NCBI GenBank assembly: GCA_016841425.1
Contig: JAENZE010000004.1
Span: 92,821-156,820, forward strand
Length of the DNA: 64,000 nucleotides
From: Syntrophomonas sp.
Lineage (GTDB): Bacteria; Bacillota; Syntrophomonadia; Syntrophomonadales; Syntrophomonadaceae
Direction: 5' to 3'
This document shows positions 32,700 through 41,004 of this stretch, one piece after another. Numbering within the stretch: the first letter of the stretch is position 1; each line of letters starts with the position of its first letter. Both the position numbers and the translations under genes were made by a program. The notes under the pieces were generated by a model, which was not told where the DNA came from, did not search any database, and saw only the letters and a list, made by a program, of their open reading frames with translations.

Positions 32700-35247
32700 T
32701 AATAGTATCACTCCCAAAATCATTTAGTATTAAACAATTATTTATTGCCGAAAGTAGTGATTGGGTAGTATAGGGCCTATTCAGGTAGATTTTGATCTTA
32801 TCATGGTACTGGAAATCGTTTTTCTTTAATCCAATTATTTTTAGATCTGAATGAATATTTAATATTTGACCAGGCCAGTCCAGGTTAGATTCCAAAATTT
32901 CCATATCCACTATCAGAATGCCAATGGATTCATCGTTAAGAAGGTTATCTGCATCAAATATAGTATTAACTGCATGAGCTTCGAAACCTGAGTTTTCCAG
33001 AGCGGTAGATAATAATTTTAAATTCAAAATATCGCTATCCAGAATAAGGATTGAATGTTTTAGGGTTTCATTTACTGAATCTTCCTTTTGCATGGCATCT
33101 AAAAGCAGGATAAATTTATGAGCTTCAAGTGCAGAACCTATTAAGCCGGTGCAACCATATCGATGAACTTCTGCTTCACTCATGCAATTAGAGTATACCA
33201 GTAAAAGGGTTTTGTCTATATCGACCAGGTTTTTAATTTCAAGAATACTGTTTTTTTGTACTTCATTCATATTATCGATATCAACTATAAGTGCCTGGGG
33301 TTGATAAAAATTAATAACGTTCTTAAGCTTTTTGTTATACCCAACGATTACCAGTAAGTATTCTGAACCAGACAGAATCCCATTAAACTGAGATATTAGT
33401 ACACTGTTTTCTGATACCAGCAAAATATTGCCCCTGGACATGTAGGCCTTATCCCTAAAATCTGTGATATCTTCACAATTATCAGCGTATTTCAAAGGCA
33501 ACATAACCTCGAATTTAGAGCCCTGACCAGGAACTGATTCCACAGATATCGAACCTTTCATTAATTCGACCAGACGCTTGCTTATAGCCAGACCCAGACC
33601 GGTACCTCCGTATTGTGTATTAGTTGAACTATCTACCTGGGTAAAGGGAATAAATATATCTGTGATTTTGTCAACTGGAATTCCTATACCGCTGTCTATG
33701 ACAATTATGGATAATGGTATCTCGTATTTATTACCATTTGGATTAAGGGTTTCTACCAGGATAGATATTTCTCCCTTGGTGGTAAACTTCACTGCATTGG
33801 ATAACAGATTATTAAACACCTGTCGTATTTTCACTCTATCTCCGCGAAGTTTATCAGGTACATTTTCCTCAATAACAATATTGACCATTAGATTCTTTTT
33901 CTTAATTATAGGTTCGAAAACTTTCAGGCTAGAATAAATAAGATCCTTAAGATCAAAAGATACTTCATCCAGAAGCATACTATTAGCTTCAATCTTCGAT
34001 AAATCGAGGAAATCGTTAATGAGATCCAATAACTGACTGGCATTTTGCTTGATGCCCCGTAAATATTTCATTTCTTTGCTGTCGAATTTGTTCTCGTCCA
34101 GCAGTTCTGCATAGCCAATAACACTGCTCATGGGGGTTCGTATTTCATGACTGATGTTGGCCATAAATTCACTCTTAAAACGCATTGCCTCTTCTGCCTT
34201 AAGGCGAGATTCTATAATTTCACTTATATCTGTAAACACGATTACTAAAAAATCAGGTTGCTCAGTTTCATCATATATGGTATTGATGGACATACGGACG
34301 TATTTTTTACCACCTTCAGATGTATGAACTCTTTTGATACCCTCCCACTGCCCGGGATCAATTTGCTGCATATTGTTAAAAAGATCTTCGAAATCTTCTT
34401 CAACCAAAAGAGCTGTATATGATTTCCCCAGCATTTCTTCAGCTTTCCAACCAAACATGCGTTCCGATCCCTGATTCCAATAAGTTATTCTACCCTGATA
34501 ATCGGCTCCTAGAATAGAATCATTAACTGCTTCTAACAATCGGGATTGATAAAATATTTTCTTTTCTGCAAGTTTTTCCAGGCTGATATCCCTGCTGAAG
34601 AAGGATATTCCTTTAATTTTTGCCTGTTCGTCCTTAATAGGAGAAATACTTAATTCTATATCCACCAGTATACCTTGTTTGGTCCAGGCGTAAGTTCTCT
34701 GTTTTGATACTGTTTGTCCATTTATTATTCTATTAAGCATCGAGAACCTGATGTCGGGCGGCATAATAATCGAAATATTTCTTCCAATCACATCCTCAGC
34801 TGTATATCCATAAACATCTGCTGCAGCATGATTCCAACTTACAATGGTACCTTCCAGGTCGGTTCCTATAATACATTGAGCAGAATCCTCAATTACGCTG
34901 TACATATAAGCTAGCTGTTTCTGAATACTGTCAGGACACGTATTTTCGATTATAATTGAGATCGACTCTGATTCAGTATTAACAAAAGTACTGGAACAGC
35001 AGGGGATTTTATCACCAGATTTGGCAATTAGAAAAATCTGTTCGCATTTACTGTTAATATTGGTTTGTTCATTAGATATATCATTATAAACAATATCATT
35101 AAATGTCAGTGTTTCCAATATGTGGCGTTCATAGGCCAGTAAATCAATCATACGTTGATTAACATAAATCAAGTGATTATTGTGATAAATCATAATACCA
35201 TGTGGTAAATTATCAATACAGGAATGAAGCAGCTGCTGGTTCAGCAA
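32692..35247 (-). CDS. Cytosolic hybrid sensor histidine kinase with PAS domains and two degenerate receivers
   Basis: The 851-residue kinase starts at TTG 35247, seven bases after GGAGG. No transmembrane segment is seen. Three PAS-like domains occupy about residues 1-355. HisKA has FMANISHEIRTPM near 375 and HATPase has DRVKIRQVFNNLLSNAVKF, DSGIGIP and GGTGLGLAISKRLVELM. Two receiver-like domains follow. The first keeps LIVDID but has ENS instead of the acidic pair and lacks the Lys. The second keeps DSD and LIVDME but has YLNRPY where Lys is expected. Both therefore look impaired. The next gene encodes a receiver-GGDEF protein, the probable output. Confidence 0.88.
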   Translation of the reverse strand: MLNQQLLHSCIDNLPHGIMIYHNNHLIYVNQRMIDLLAYERHILETLTFNDIVYNDISNEQTNINSKCEQIFLIAKSGDKIPCCSSTFVNTESESISIIIENTCPDSIQKQLAYMYSVIEDSAQCIIGTDLEGTIVSWNHAAADVYGYTAEDVIGRNISIIMPPDIRFSMLNRIINGQTVSKQRTYAWTKQGILVDIELSISPIKDEQAKIKGISFFSRDISLEKLAEKKIFYQSRLLEAVNDSILGADYQGRITYWNQGSERMFGWKAEEMLGKSYTALLVEEDFEDLFNNMQQIDPGQWEGIKRVHTSEGGKKYVRMSINTIYDETEQPDFLVIVFTDISEIIESRLKAEEAMRFKSEFMANISHEIRTPMSSVIGYAELLDENKFDSKEMKYLRGIKQNASQLLDLINDFLDLSKIEANSMLLDEVSFDLKDLIYSSLKVFEPIIKKKNLMVNIVIEENVPDKLRGDRVKIRQVFNNLLSNAVKFTTKGEISILVETLNPNGNKYEIPLSIIVIDSGIGIPVDKITDIFIPFTQVDSSTNTQYGGTGLGLAISKRLVELMKGSISVESVPGQGSKFEVMLPLKYADNCEDITDFRDKAYMSRGNILLVSENSVLISQFNGILSGSEYLLVIVGYNKKLKNVINFYQPQALIVDIDNMNEVQKNSILEIKNLVDIDKTLLLVYSNCMSEAEVHRYGCTGLIGSALEAHKFILLLDAMQKEDSVNETLKHSILILDSDILNLKLLSTALENSGFEAHAVNTIFDADNLLNDESIGILIVDMEILESNLDWPGQILNIHSDLKIIGLKKNDFQYHDKIKIYLNRPYTTQSLLSAINNCLILNDFGSDTINA

Positions 35248-35574
35248 AATTATTCCTCCCGGTCGGTTTGAAATAAAACATTGAAATTTTTACCTTTGTA
35301 TACTTAAGATTTCTGATCAACAATAGAAATATATGCATAATAAAATTATATCAGATTAGGACGGGAGTCATAATCCTAAAATCAATTTAGAGCATTCATT
35401 TCTATTATTTTTAATTACTTGCTTAAAATAGTTTACAAAATACAATGTTATATTTTAAGATATTTTGAGATATTATGATTAATGATGTTATACTATAAAG
35501 GAATATGGGATTATATGACGAATCATAAACCATTAAGCAGATATTAAAAGGTATATTCAAGGAAAGGTGACTAA
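35248..35574. other. A/T-rich divergent promoter region between two kinase genes
   Basis: A plausible plus-strand promoter is TTGAGA at 35465-35470 and TGTTATACT with TATACT at 35489-35494 (18-base spacer, extended -10). It would drive the MEDS kinase, whose AAAGGTGA ribosome site lies before 35575. A minus-strand promoter must serve the hybrid kinase, but I see no clear consensus. Confidence 0.5.
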
Positions 35575-38500
35575 ATGAATCAGCTCTGCAATTATTATTC
35601 AATAACTCGGGACTTAATTATGAATATAAAATCTGATGATTATGTCTGTCATGTTTATGAATCTTATGAAGAAGCACATTCGGTATCTGCTGGTTTGTTG
35701 GAATTATGTGTTAACCAGGGATATAAATGTATTTATCTTTCAAATCATTTGAGCTGCAAACGCTACAGAGATTATCTTGGATCACAAAATAATTATTCTG
35801 ATCTGAAGGAAACAAACGGGGCATTGCTTGTTTATGATATTAAGCTAAATAACATATATTCAGATATTAAAGATATTTTTGAAGATTTAGGCTACTCCCA
35901 AAATAGGTATCTTGAGAAACTGTATATAATCATCGACATTAATCAGAGTGATGAAAACATTATTAATATGCATTCCTTATTGGAAAACCTGGCCGCTGTC
36001 AATGGATATCTATTGGCAAATTTTAAAATTGGACTGCTGGCTCAATTCCATAAGAGCAACTTTGCCCCTATAAAACAGCAGATGATATTTGCCTTATATC
36101 CCATTTATATCTTAAATGAACAAATACACTATAATCGACTGTATAAAAAACCTTCGGAAAAAGATCTTAATAAAATAAGCAATAATATTAAGGAAAGAAA
36201 TAGTCATTTAAATATTATCAACCTTCCGATATACCAAAGCAATGAACGAGGAGAAATTCTATCATGTAATTCCGACTTTGCGGCGTTAACTGGGTATACA
36301 GCTAATGAACTATGTTTCAGAAACGTCAGTGATATAGTATCCGGAAGAAGAGATTTGTTTCCTGCGGTCAACAGCCATCAATTGATAACGCTTGATTCAC
36401 CTTTGTCTACATATCACTTCCAGACCGAATATATGAAAAAGGATGGAACATTTATCCTCTCTGATGAGATCATGTGCTCATTGCTTATAGAAGAGGGGAA
36501 TTACAGGAATTACCACTTAATAAGATATTATGATGGTGAACCGGACAATTACTATATGCACCATAATGATCATCAATACCAAAGACTTTTTAATACTTCC
36601 AATGGGGCTATGATTTTACTCGAACCCCTAAAAGATTCAGAAGGAAATGTTTATGATGCTCGAATTCTGGAAATAAGCCATTCATGTGAAAATATTATGA
36701 ATATTTCCAGCCAGCGGCTATATGAGCAGACTATCAGTGATTTGAACTGCAATAATTTTTATTTATGGTTGGAAGGTATTGGGGAGGTTTTAGATACAGA
36801 TCGACAGGTCTATTTTGAAGCATACGAACCGATCATTGAAAAATACCTGGACATCATAATATTTGCTCCCATATCTGGTAAATTGGCTGCAGTAATAGTT
36901 GATGTAACCCAGGTAAAGAAAATTGAACAACGCTTCCAGGAGCAAATTATATTCTTGGAAAATATACTTGATGGAATACCTACACCTGCTTTTTACCGAG
37001 ATACCTGTGGAAAATTTCAGTTTGCAAATAAAGCTTTTGAAATTGCACTCGGTTTGGCTCGAAAAGATATTTTAGGTCAGTCACTGTTTAAGGTGCTCCC
37101 GGAGGATCTAGCTTCAAAATATCGTGAAATGGATCTTGATTTGCTTTCTAATGCTGGTATTCAGACCTATGAATGGGAATTTCAAAATGCTGACGGCGAC
37201 CGGCATGATGTAATTTTTAATAAGGCACCGCTTTCAAATTCGGATCAAGAGTTTATTGGAGTAGTAGGCACCTTTATTGACATAACCCAACGAAAAAGAG
37301 CCCAGGAAGCATTGCGAATAAGTGAGGAAAAATTTAGGAGTGTATTCCACCAGTCTCCTATTGGTATTGCGGTTTATAACCCTAAAGGACAATTGTTGGA
37401 TGTGAATATGGCAATGACTGATATTCTCGGCATTGAAGGTATTGATGATGTAAAACATTTCAACATATTTGCAGACAAACATTTTCGGCCAGCAGACGAA
37501 GAAATATTGAATAACCTGGCTATATTGAGCTACGAAGAAGAATTGGATTTCGACAAAATAAGAACTTCCGGGGCCTTTAAAACGATGAAAACCGGCAAGT
37601 CATTTATTAAATATTATATAAGTCCGCTTAGATACCCCGACGGCAGTATTGAAGGGTTTCTGGTGCAGATACAAGATATTACCGAGCAGAAAAAAGCTGC
37701 AGAGGCTTTAAGGGATAGCGAAGCAAATTTACGACGTTTAACTGATAATATGATAGACATGATTGGGCAGGTGAACATAGTAGGAGATTATGAATATATT
37801 ACTCCTTCCTGTCATAGCATGCTGGGTTATGAAACTGATGAGATGTTAGGACGTTCATTCTATGAATTTGTTCATCCCCAGGATCTGGATAAAGCTAAGG
37901 AACATTTCATAAGTGCTTTTCGCTCCAGAACCTTTTCCAAATTTGATTATCGTTACCGCTGCAAAGATGGCAGCTACGTATACATGGAAACAGTTGTTAA
38001 TATTATTTATGACCAAAATGGAAGAATATATGGTGCAGTACTGGTAAGCCGTGACATATCAGACCGGAAGCGCATGGAAGGTGAGTTATCCCGGTTAGAC
38101 AGATTAAAAACAGTGGGGGAAATGGCTGCAGGACTGGGTCACGAGATAAGAAACCCTATGACTACAGTACGTGGTTTTCTTCAAATGCTTGGCGGTAATC
38201 TAGAGTTTAAAGATTATAAAGAAGTTTTCGACCTTATGATTGAAGAATTAGATGATGCTAACAGTATTATTTCAGAATTTCTATCTCTGGCTAAGGATAA
38301 ACCTTTATACTCTGAAAAAGAAAACCTCAATGACATACTCATGGCCATATACCCGTTAATATCAGCTGATGCTATAAAATCAGATAAACAGGTTAAAATG
38401 GATTTAAAAACTATACCTGATTTAATGCTTGATTCTAAAGAAATAAGACAACTGATATTCAACATGACCCGTAATGGATTAGAATCAATGTCGGCGGGTG

Positions 38501-38742
38501 AAGTGTTGACAATCAGGACTTATCAGGAGGACAATACAGTAGTTTTACAGATCCAGGACCAGGGTTGTGGCATCCAAGACGAGATACTGGATAATCTGGG
38601 TACTCCTTTTTATACCACCAAAGATATGGGGATAGGCTTAGGCCTTCCAATCTGTTTTAATATTGCCTCACGACATAACGCATTGATAGATGTAAATACA
38701 TCTCCTGAGGGTACCACTTTTTGGGTCAAGTTCAGATTATAG
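35575..38742 (+). CDS. MEDS-domain multi-PAS sensor histidine kinase
   Basis: The 1055-residue cytosolic kinase starts at ATG 35575. The N-terminal 200 residues, from SDDYVCHVYESYEEA, match a MEDS (DcmR-type sensory) domain. Several PAS domains follow, with linkers such as GTFIDITQRKRAQEALRISE and VLVSRDISDRKRMEGEL. HisKA contains AAGLGHEIRNPMTTVRGFLQ near 845 and HATPase ends with DQGCGIQDEI and GIGLGLPICF. No receiver is attached. The HisKA-HATPase pattern resembles Bacillus sporulation kinases feeding Spo0F/Spo0A; that partner is inferred. The gene is divergent from the hybrid kinase/GGDEF pair. Confidence 0.88.
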   Translation: MNQLCNYYSITRDLIMNIKSDDYVCHVYESYEEAHSVSAGLLELCVNQGYKCIYLSNHLSCKRYRDYLGSQNNYSDLKETNGALLVYDIKLNNIYSDIKDIFEDLGYSQNRYLEKLYIIIDINQSDENIINMHSLLENLAAVNGYLLANFKIGLLAQFHKSNFAPIKQQMIFALYPIYILNEQIHYNRLYKKPSEKDLNKISNNIKERNSHLNIINLPIYQSNERGEILSCNSDFAALTGYTANELCFRNVSDIVSGRRDLFPAVNSHQLITLDSPLSTYHFQTEYMKKDGTFILSDEIMCSLLIEEGNYRNYHLIRYYDGEPDNYYMHHNDHQYQRLFNTSNGAMILLEPLKDSEGNVYDARILEISHSCENIMNISSQRLYEQTISDLNCNNFYLWLEGIGEVLDTDRQVYFEAYEPIIEKYLDIIIFAPISGKLAAVIVDVTQVKKIEQRFQEQIIFLENILDGIPTPAFYRDTCGKFQFANKAFEIALGLARKDILGQSLFKVLPEDLASKYREMDLDLLSNAGIQTYEWEFQNADGDRHDVIFNKAPLSNSDQEFIGVVGTFIDITQRKRAQEALRISEEKFRSVFHQSPIGIAVYNPKGQLLDVNMAMTDILGIEGIDDVKHFNIFADKHFRPADEEILNNLAILSYEEELDFDKIRTSGAFKTMKTGKSFIKYYISPLRYPDGSIEGFLVQIQDITEQKKAAEALRDSEANLRRLTDNMIDMIGQVNIVGDYEYITPSCHSMLGYETDEMLGRSFYEFVHPQDLDKAKEHFISAFRSRTFSKFDYRYRCKDGSYVYMETVVNIIYDQNGRIYGAVLVSRDISDRKRMEGELSRLDRLKTVGEMAAGLGHEIRNPMTTVRGFLQMLGGNLEFKDYKEVFDLMIEELDDANSIISEFLSLAKDKPLYSEKENLNDILMAIYPLISADAIKSDKQVKMDLKTIPDLMLDSKEIRQLIFNMTRNGLESMSAGEVLTIRTYQEDNTVVLQIQDQGCGIQDEILDNLGTPFYTTKDMGIGLGLPICFNIASRHNALIDVNTSPEGTTFWVKFRL

Positions 38743-38789
38743 TCATAAATATAAATTAGGTGTTGTTAATTATCTGAGTGACCTTGCCG

Positions 38790-38935
38790 GGTGTCGCTAT
38801 TATCGGCTGCTTAGAGATAGTGATGCTTTAGATTGATGGGCTAAACCAGGTTATGTTCCCGCTAAACGAATCGCCTTTATCCCCCTGATCTAACCTTAAG
38901 TTTTCATTCCCAATAAGCTATTTCGTATTAACCGT
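38790..38935. repeat. Dispersed repeat B, inverted copy with second module
   Basis: Bases 38821-38886 are the reverse complement of 24480-24546 with only a few differences. Immediately after, 38889-38930 (TAACCTTAAGTTTTCATTCC then CAATAAGCTATTTCGTATTA) matches a second module at 48810-48852. The protease gene begins at 39035 after AAAGGAGAG. No transposase sequence is visible. Confidence 0.8.
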
Positions 38936-39034
38936 TTTAATTTATCTTACTATATAATGGGTTCGGGAAAATAGGACCTAGTCAGGTATAATGAAATAGA
39001 AGTTCTTTTAGTATAGAAAAGGAGAGTATTTCCT

Positions 39035-39808
39035 GTGAATTCACATGATAATGATATTCATATTGACGATGATCAATTAGAGGAAATGCAATATCATAAA
39101 AGACATCCTGCTTTTAAAATATTAGCAGGCATATTGCTGTTGGCGTTTATTTCCCTGGCTATTCCCCAAATATCATTATTGTTGAATAATAGGTTAGACT
39201 TTCTTCAAAGCAGGGCTGATCTTCAGGATAGTCCTGAGCTAAAGCAAGCAGCATCAGCTGTAGTATCTATAGAAGCATATAATGAAGAATTAAATAGTTA
39301 CAATTCCCGTCGGGGTACAGGATTTAACATATCTGACACCGGCCTGATAATAACCAACCGACATATCGTAGAAAATGCACGGAGCATCAAAATTGAATTT
39401 GAGAACGGTAAAATCCTATATAGTAAGGACATCCATTCTTTAGATAACGTTGATCTGGCTTTTCTTAAGCTGGATACTCAAGAAAATCTACCATTTACAT
39501 CTATACATACTGGTGCAATTCCAGAACCAGGAGATATAGTATCTGTCATAGGCAACCCTCTGGGACTAAAACAAATTATTTTGCAGGGGCCGGTTATAGG
39601 TTATTATAACCTTGAAAAAACTGCTATTCCTGTTATCCTGCTGGACATAGATTGTCAGCCAGGTAATAGTGGCAGTCCAGTTATTAACAAACAGGGGCAG
39701 GTTATTGGCATTGTCTATGCCGTAACTAACACAGAGCAGGATGAAAAAAAGACCAACCATACTCTGGCTTATCCTCTCTATTATTTTCAAGATTACTTAG
39801 GGAAATAA
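39035..39808 (+). CDS. Membrane-anchored trypsin-like (S1C/DegP-type) serine protease without PDZ domain
   Basis: The 257-residue protein starts at GTG 39035 after AAAGGAGAG. An acidic cytosolic N-terminus leads to one transmembrane helix (about residues 28-50). The extracytoplasmic protease domain has the triad: His in ITNRHIV, Asp in NVDLAFLKL and Ser in QPGNSGSPV. DegP/HtrA proteins usually carry one or two PDZ domains after this point, but the chain ends just after the domain. A surface quality-control or regulatory protease is likely; substrate unknown. It is flanked by intergenic regions and seems monocistronic. Confidence 0.88.
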   Translation: MNSHDNDIHIDDDQLEEMQYHKRHPAFKILAGILLLAFISLAIPQISLLLNNRLDFLQSRADLQDSPELKQAASAVVSIEAYNEELNSYNSRRGTGFNISDTGLIITNRHIVENARSIKIEFENGKILYSKDIHSLDNVDLAFLKLDTQENLPFTSIHTGAIPEPGDIVSVIGNPLGLKQIILQGPVIGYYNLEKTAIPVILLDIDCQPGNSGSPVINKQGQVIGIVYAVTNTEQDEKKTNHTLAYPLYYFQDYLGK

Positions 39809-40186
39809 TTTAACCCTAAGATTTGTCCATAACCACGATTATGTTAACTTTGTCATATTCAAATCATGCCGGGAAGGTGTGGCTGATGATACAGGTTTAA
39901 ATTAGGGAAATAATAGTGAAGGCTATCTATAGAATGCTTGTTTATGCTTCTGTAAAATTGCTCATGACTTAAGTTTAATTAACTCATAGATTATTTATGC
40001 TAACTTGATATAGGAGTAAAAAACCAGTAAAAGGAAAGAGTAAGATATCCTGCCAATCTTGAACCATATATAAAGCACATCTACTCGCACGCAGCATATG
40101 CTTATTTGTGCAGGGATAACCTTTGTTGTCGGAATGCAAGGCTAAACATATGCTTAGTCGTTAACTTTGGCTGAATTGCCGCGGAA
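39809..40186. other. Intergenic region without a recognised feature
   Basis: Downstream of the protease gene and of the TetR gene (convergent). It contains two CATATGCTTA occurrences, near 40097 and 40147, and no credible open frame, terminator or repeat match that I can identify. Confidence 0.6.
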
Positions 40187-40780
40187 TTATCGGCATATAT
40201 ATCTCATAATAATTTCTACATATTGAGTTCTTACCTCTTCATGAGAATAATCAAAATCCTTTAGAGCTATAGTCCGATTAGCAACCAGGACCGGGAAGGC
40301 TAGGGCTCCCATCATCTGCATTATCCGCATCTCAATAGCAGTGTTACTATCTTCCGGTCTAATCTGTTTAAGAGTATTTCTTATTAAATCAAATCCTTCT
40401 TCTTGAAAGAAAGCTTCATATTCACCACTGATCTGATATTCGGTTATAGACTGTAGGATAAAATTTTTAATAATATCTGGATACCTTACTATGGTTTCAG
40501 CATAATTATCCAGAAAGGCATTTAATCGTTCTTCGGGCTCAATTTCCTCACTGCGGAGAGCTGTAAAAGAACTCTTCAATTGTTCGGTAATATTTAGTAG
40601 AGCCTCATTTATTAGCTGATCTTTAGTACCAAAGTGATAATTAATAGCTGCCACATTTACACCTGCCAGGGAGGCGACTTTCCTGATGGTAACCTTATAG
40701 AAGCCCTCGGTTGATATTATTCTTAAGGCCGCTTCGATGATTTTTCTTTTAGTACTGCTATGCTCTTCCTTGCTATGCAT
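40187..40780 (-). CDS. TetR family transcriptional regulator
   Basis: The 197-residue regulator starts at ATG 40780, chosen because AAAAGGA lies just upstream on the minus strand. The N-terminal helix-turn-helix is clear: KIIEAALRIISTEGFYKVTI, RKVASLAGVNVAAINYHFG and TKDQLI. The C-terminal ligand/dimerisation domain resembles the CerR/DUF1956 type in outline, with no specific ligand clue. It is divergent from the giant CoA-enzyme activase gene. Two identical-pattern palindromes lie between them, the obvious candidate operators. Regulation of the activase and of itself is inferred. Confidence 0.92.
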   Translation of the reverse strand: MHSKEEHSSTKRKIIEAALRIISTEGFYKVTIRKVASLAGVNVAAINYHFGTKDQLINEALLNITEQLKSSFTALRSEEIEPEERLNAFLDNYAETIVRYPDIIKNFILQSITEYQISGEYEAFFQEEGFDLIRNTLKQIRPEDSNTAIEMRIMQMMGALAFPVLVANRTIALKDFDYSHEEVRTQYVEIIMRYICR

Positions 40781-40836
40781 AATTATGCATCCTTTTTTGT
40801 ATAAAAATATTCCGAAATGCATCCATTTAACCATGT

Positions 40837-40853
40837 TTTAAACACTGCTTAAA
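40837..40853. promoter_or_regulatory. Putative TetR operator 1
   Basis: TTTAAACACTGCTTAAA matches the palindrome TTYAAACASTGYTTAAA. It is embedded in a longer inverted repeat with 10-bp arms CATGTTTTAA/TTAAAACATG (40832-40858). It lies 57-73 bases upstream of the TetR start. Confidence 0.7.
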
Positions 40854-40938
40854 ACATGATATGCTATTATTCCTATTTGGTCAATATTGCACTGATAATT
40901 GACAAAGTATAAAATATAAAATACGATAGTAGCAGAAA

Positions 40939-40955
40939 TTCAAACAGTGTTTAAA
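40939..40955. promoter_or_regulatory. Putative TetR operator 2
   Basis: TTCAAACAGTGTTTAAA shares the pattern of operator 1, with centres 102 bases apart. It lies about 50 bases upstream of the activase start. Confidence 0.7.
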
Positions 40956-40973
40956 TATTTATCATACATAGAA

Positions 40974-41004
40974 GGAGGGAGCAGCTTTATAGCTGTGTAA
41001 TTAT
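40974..41004 (+). promoter_or_regulatory. Distant Shine-Dalgarno with intervening hairpin before the activase gene
   Basis: GGAGG at about 40974-40978 is 26 bases before ATG 41005, too far for usual initiation. CAGCT (40982-40986) and AGCTG (40991-40995) can pair around TTAT. Folding this hairpin would bring the two elements to a normal distance. Confidence 0.5.

Noticed and set aside
33578-33937. 119-codon plus-strand frame inside the hybrid kinase
   Set aside because: It is the antisense shadow of the HATPase region, which has clear motifs on the minus strand.
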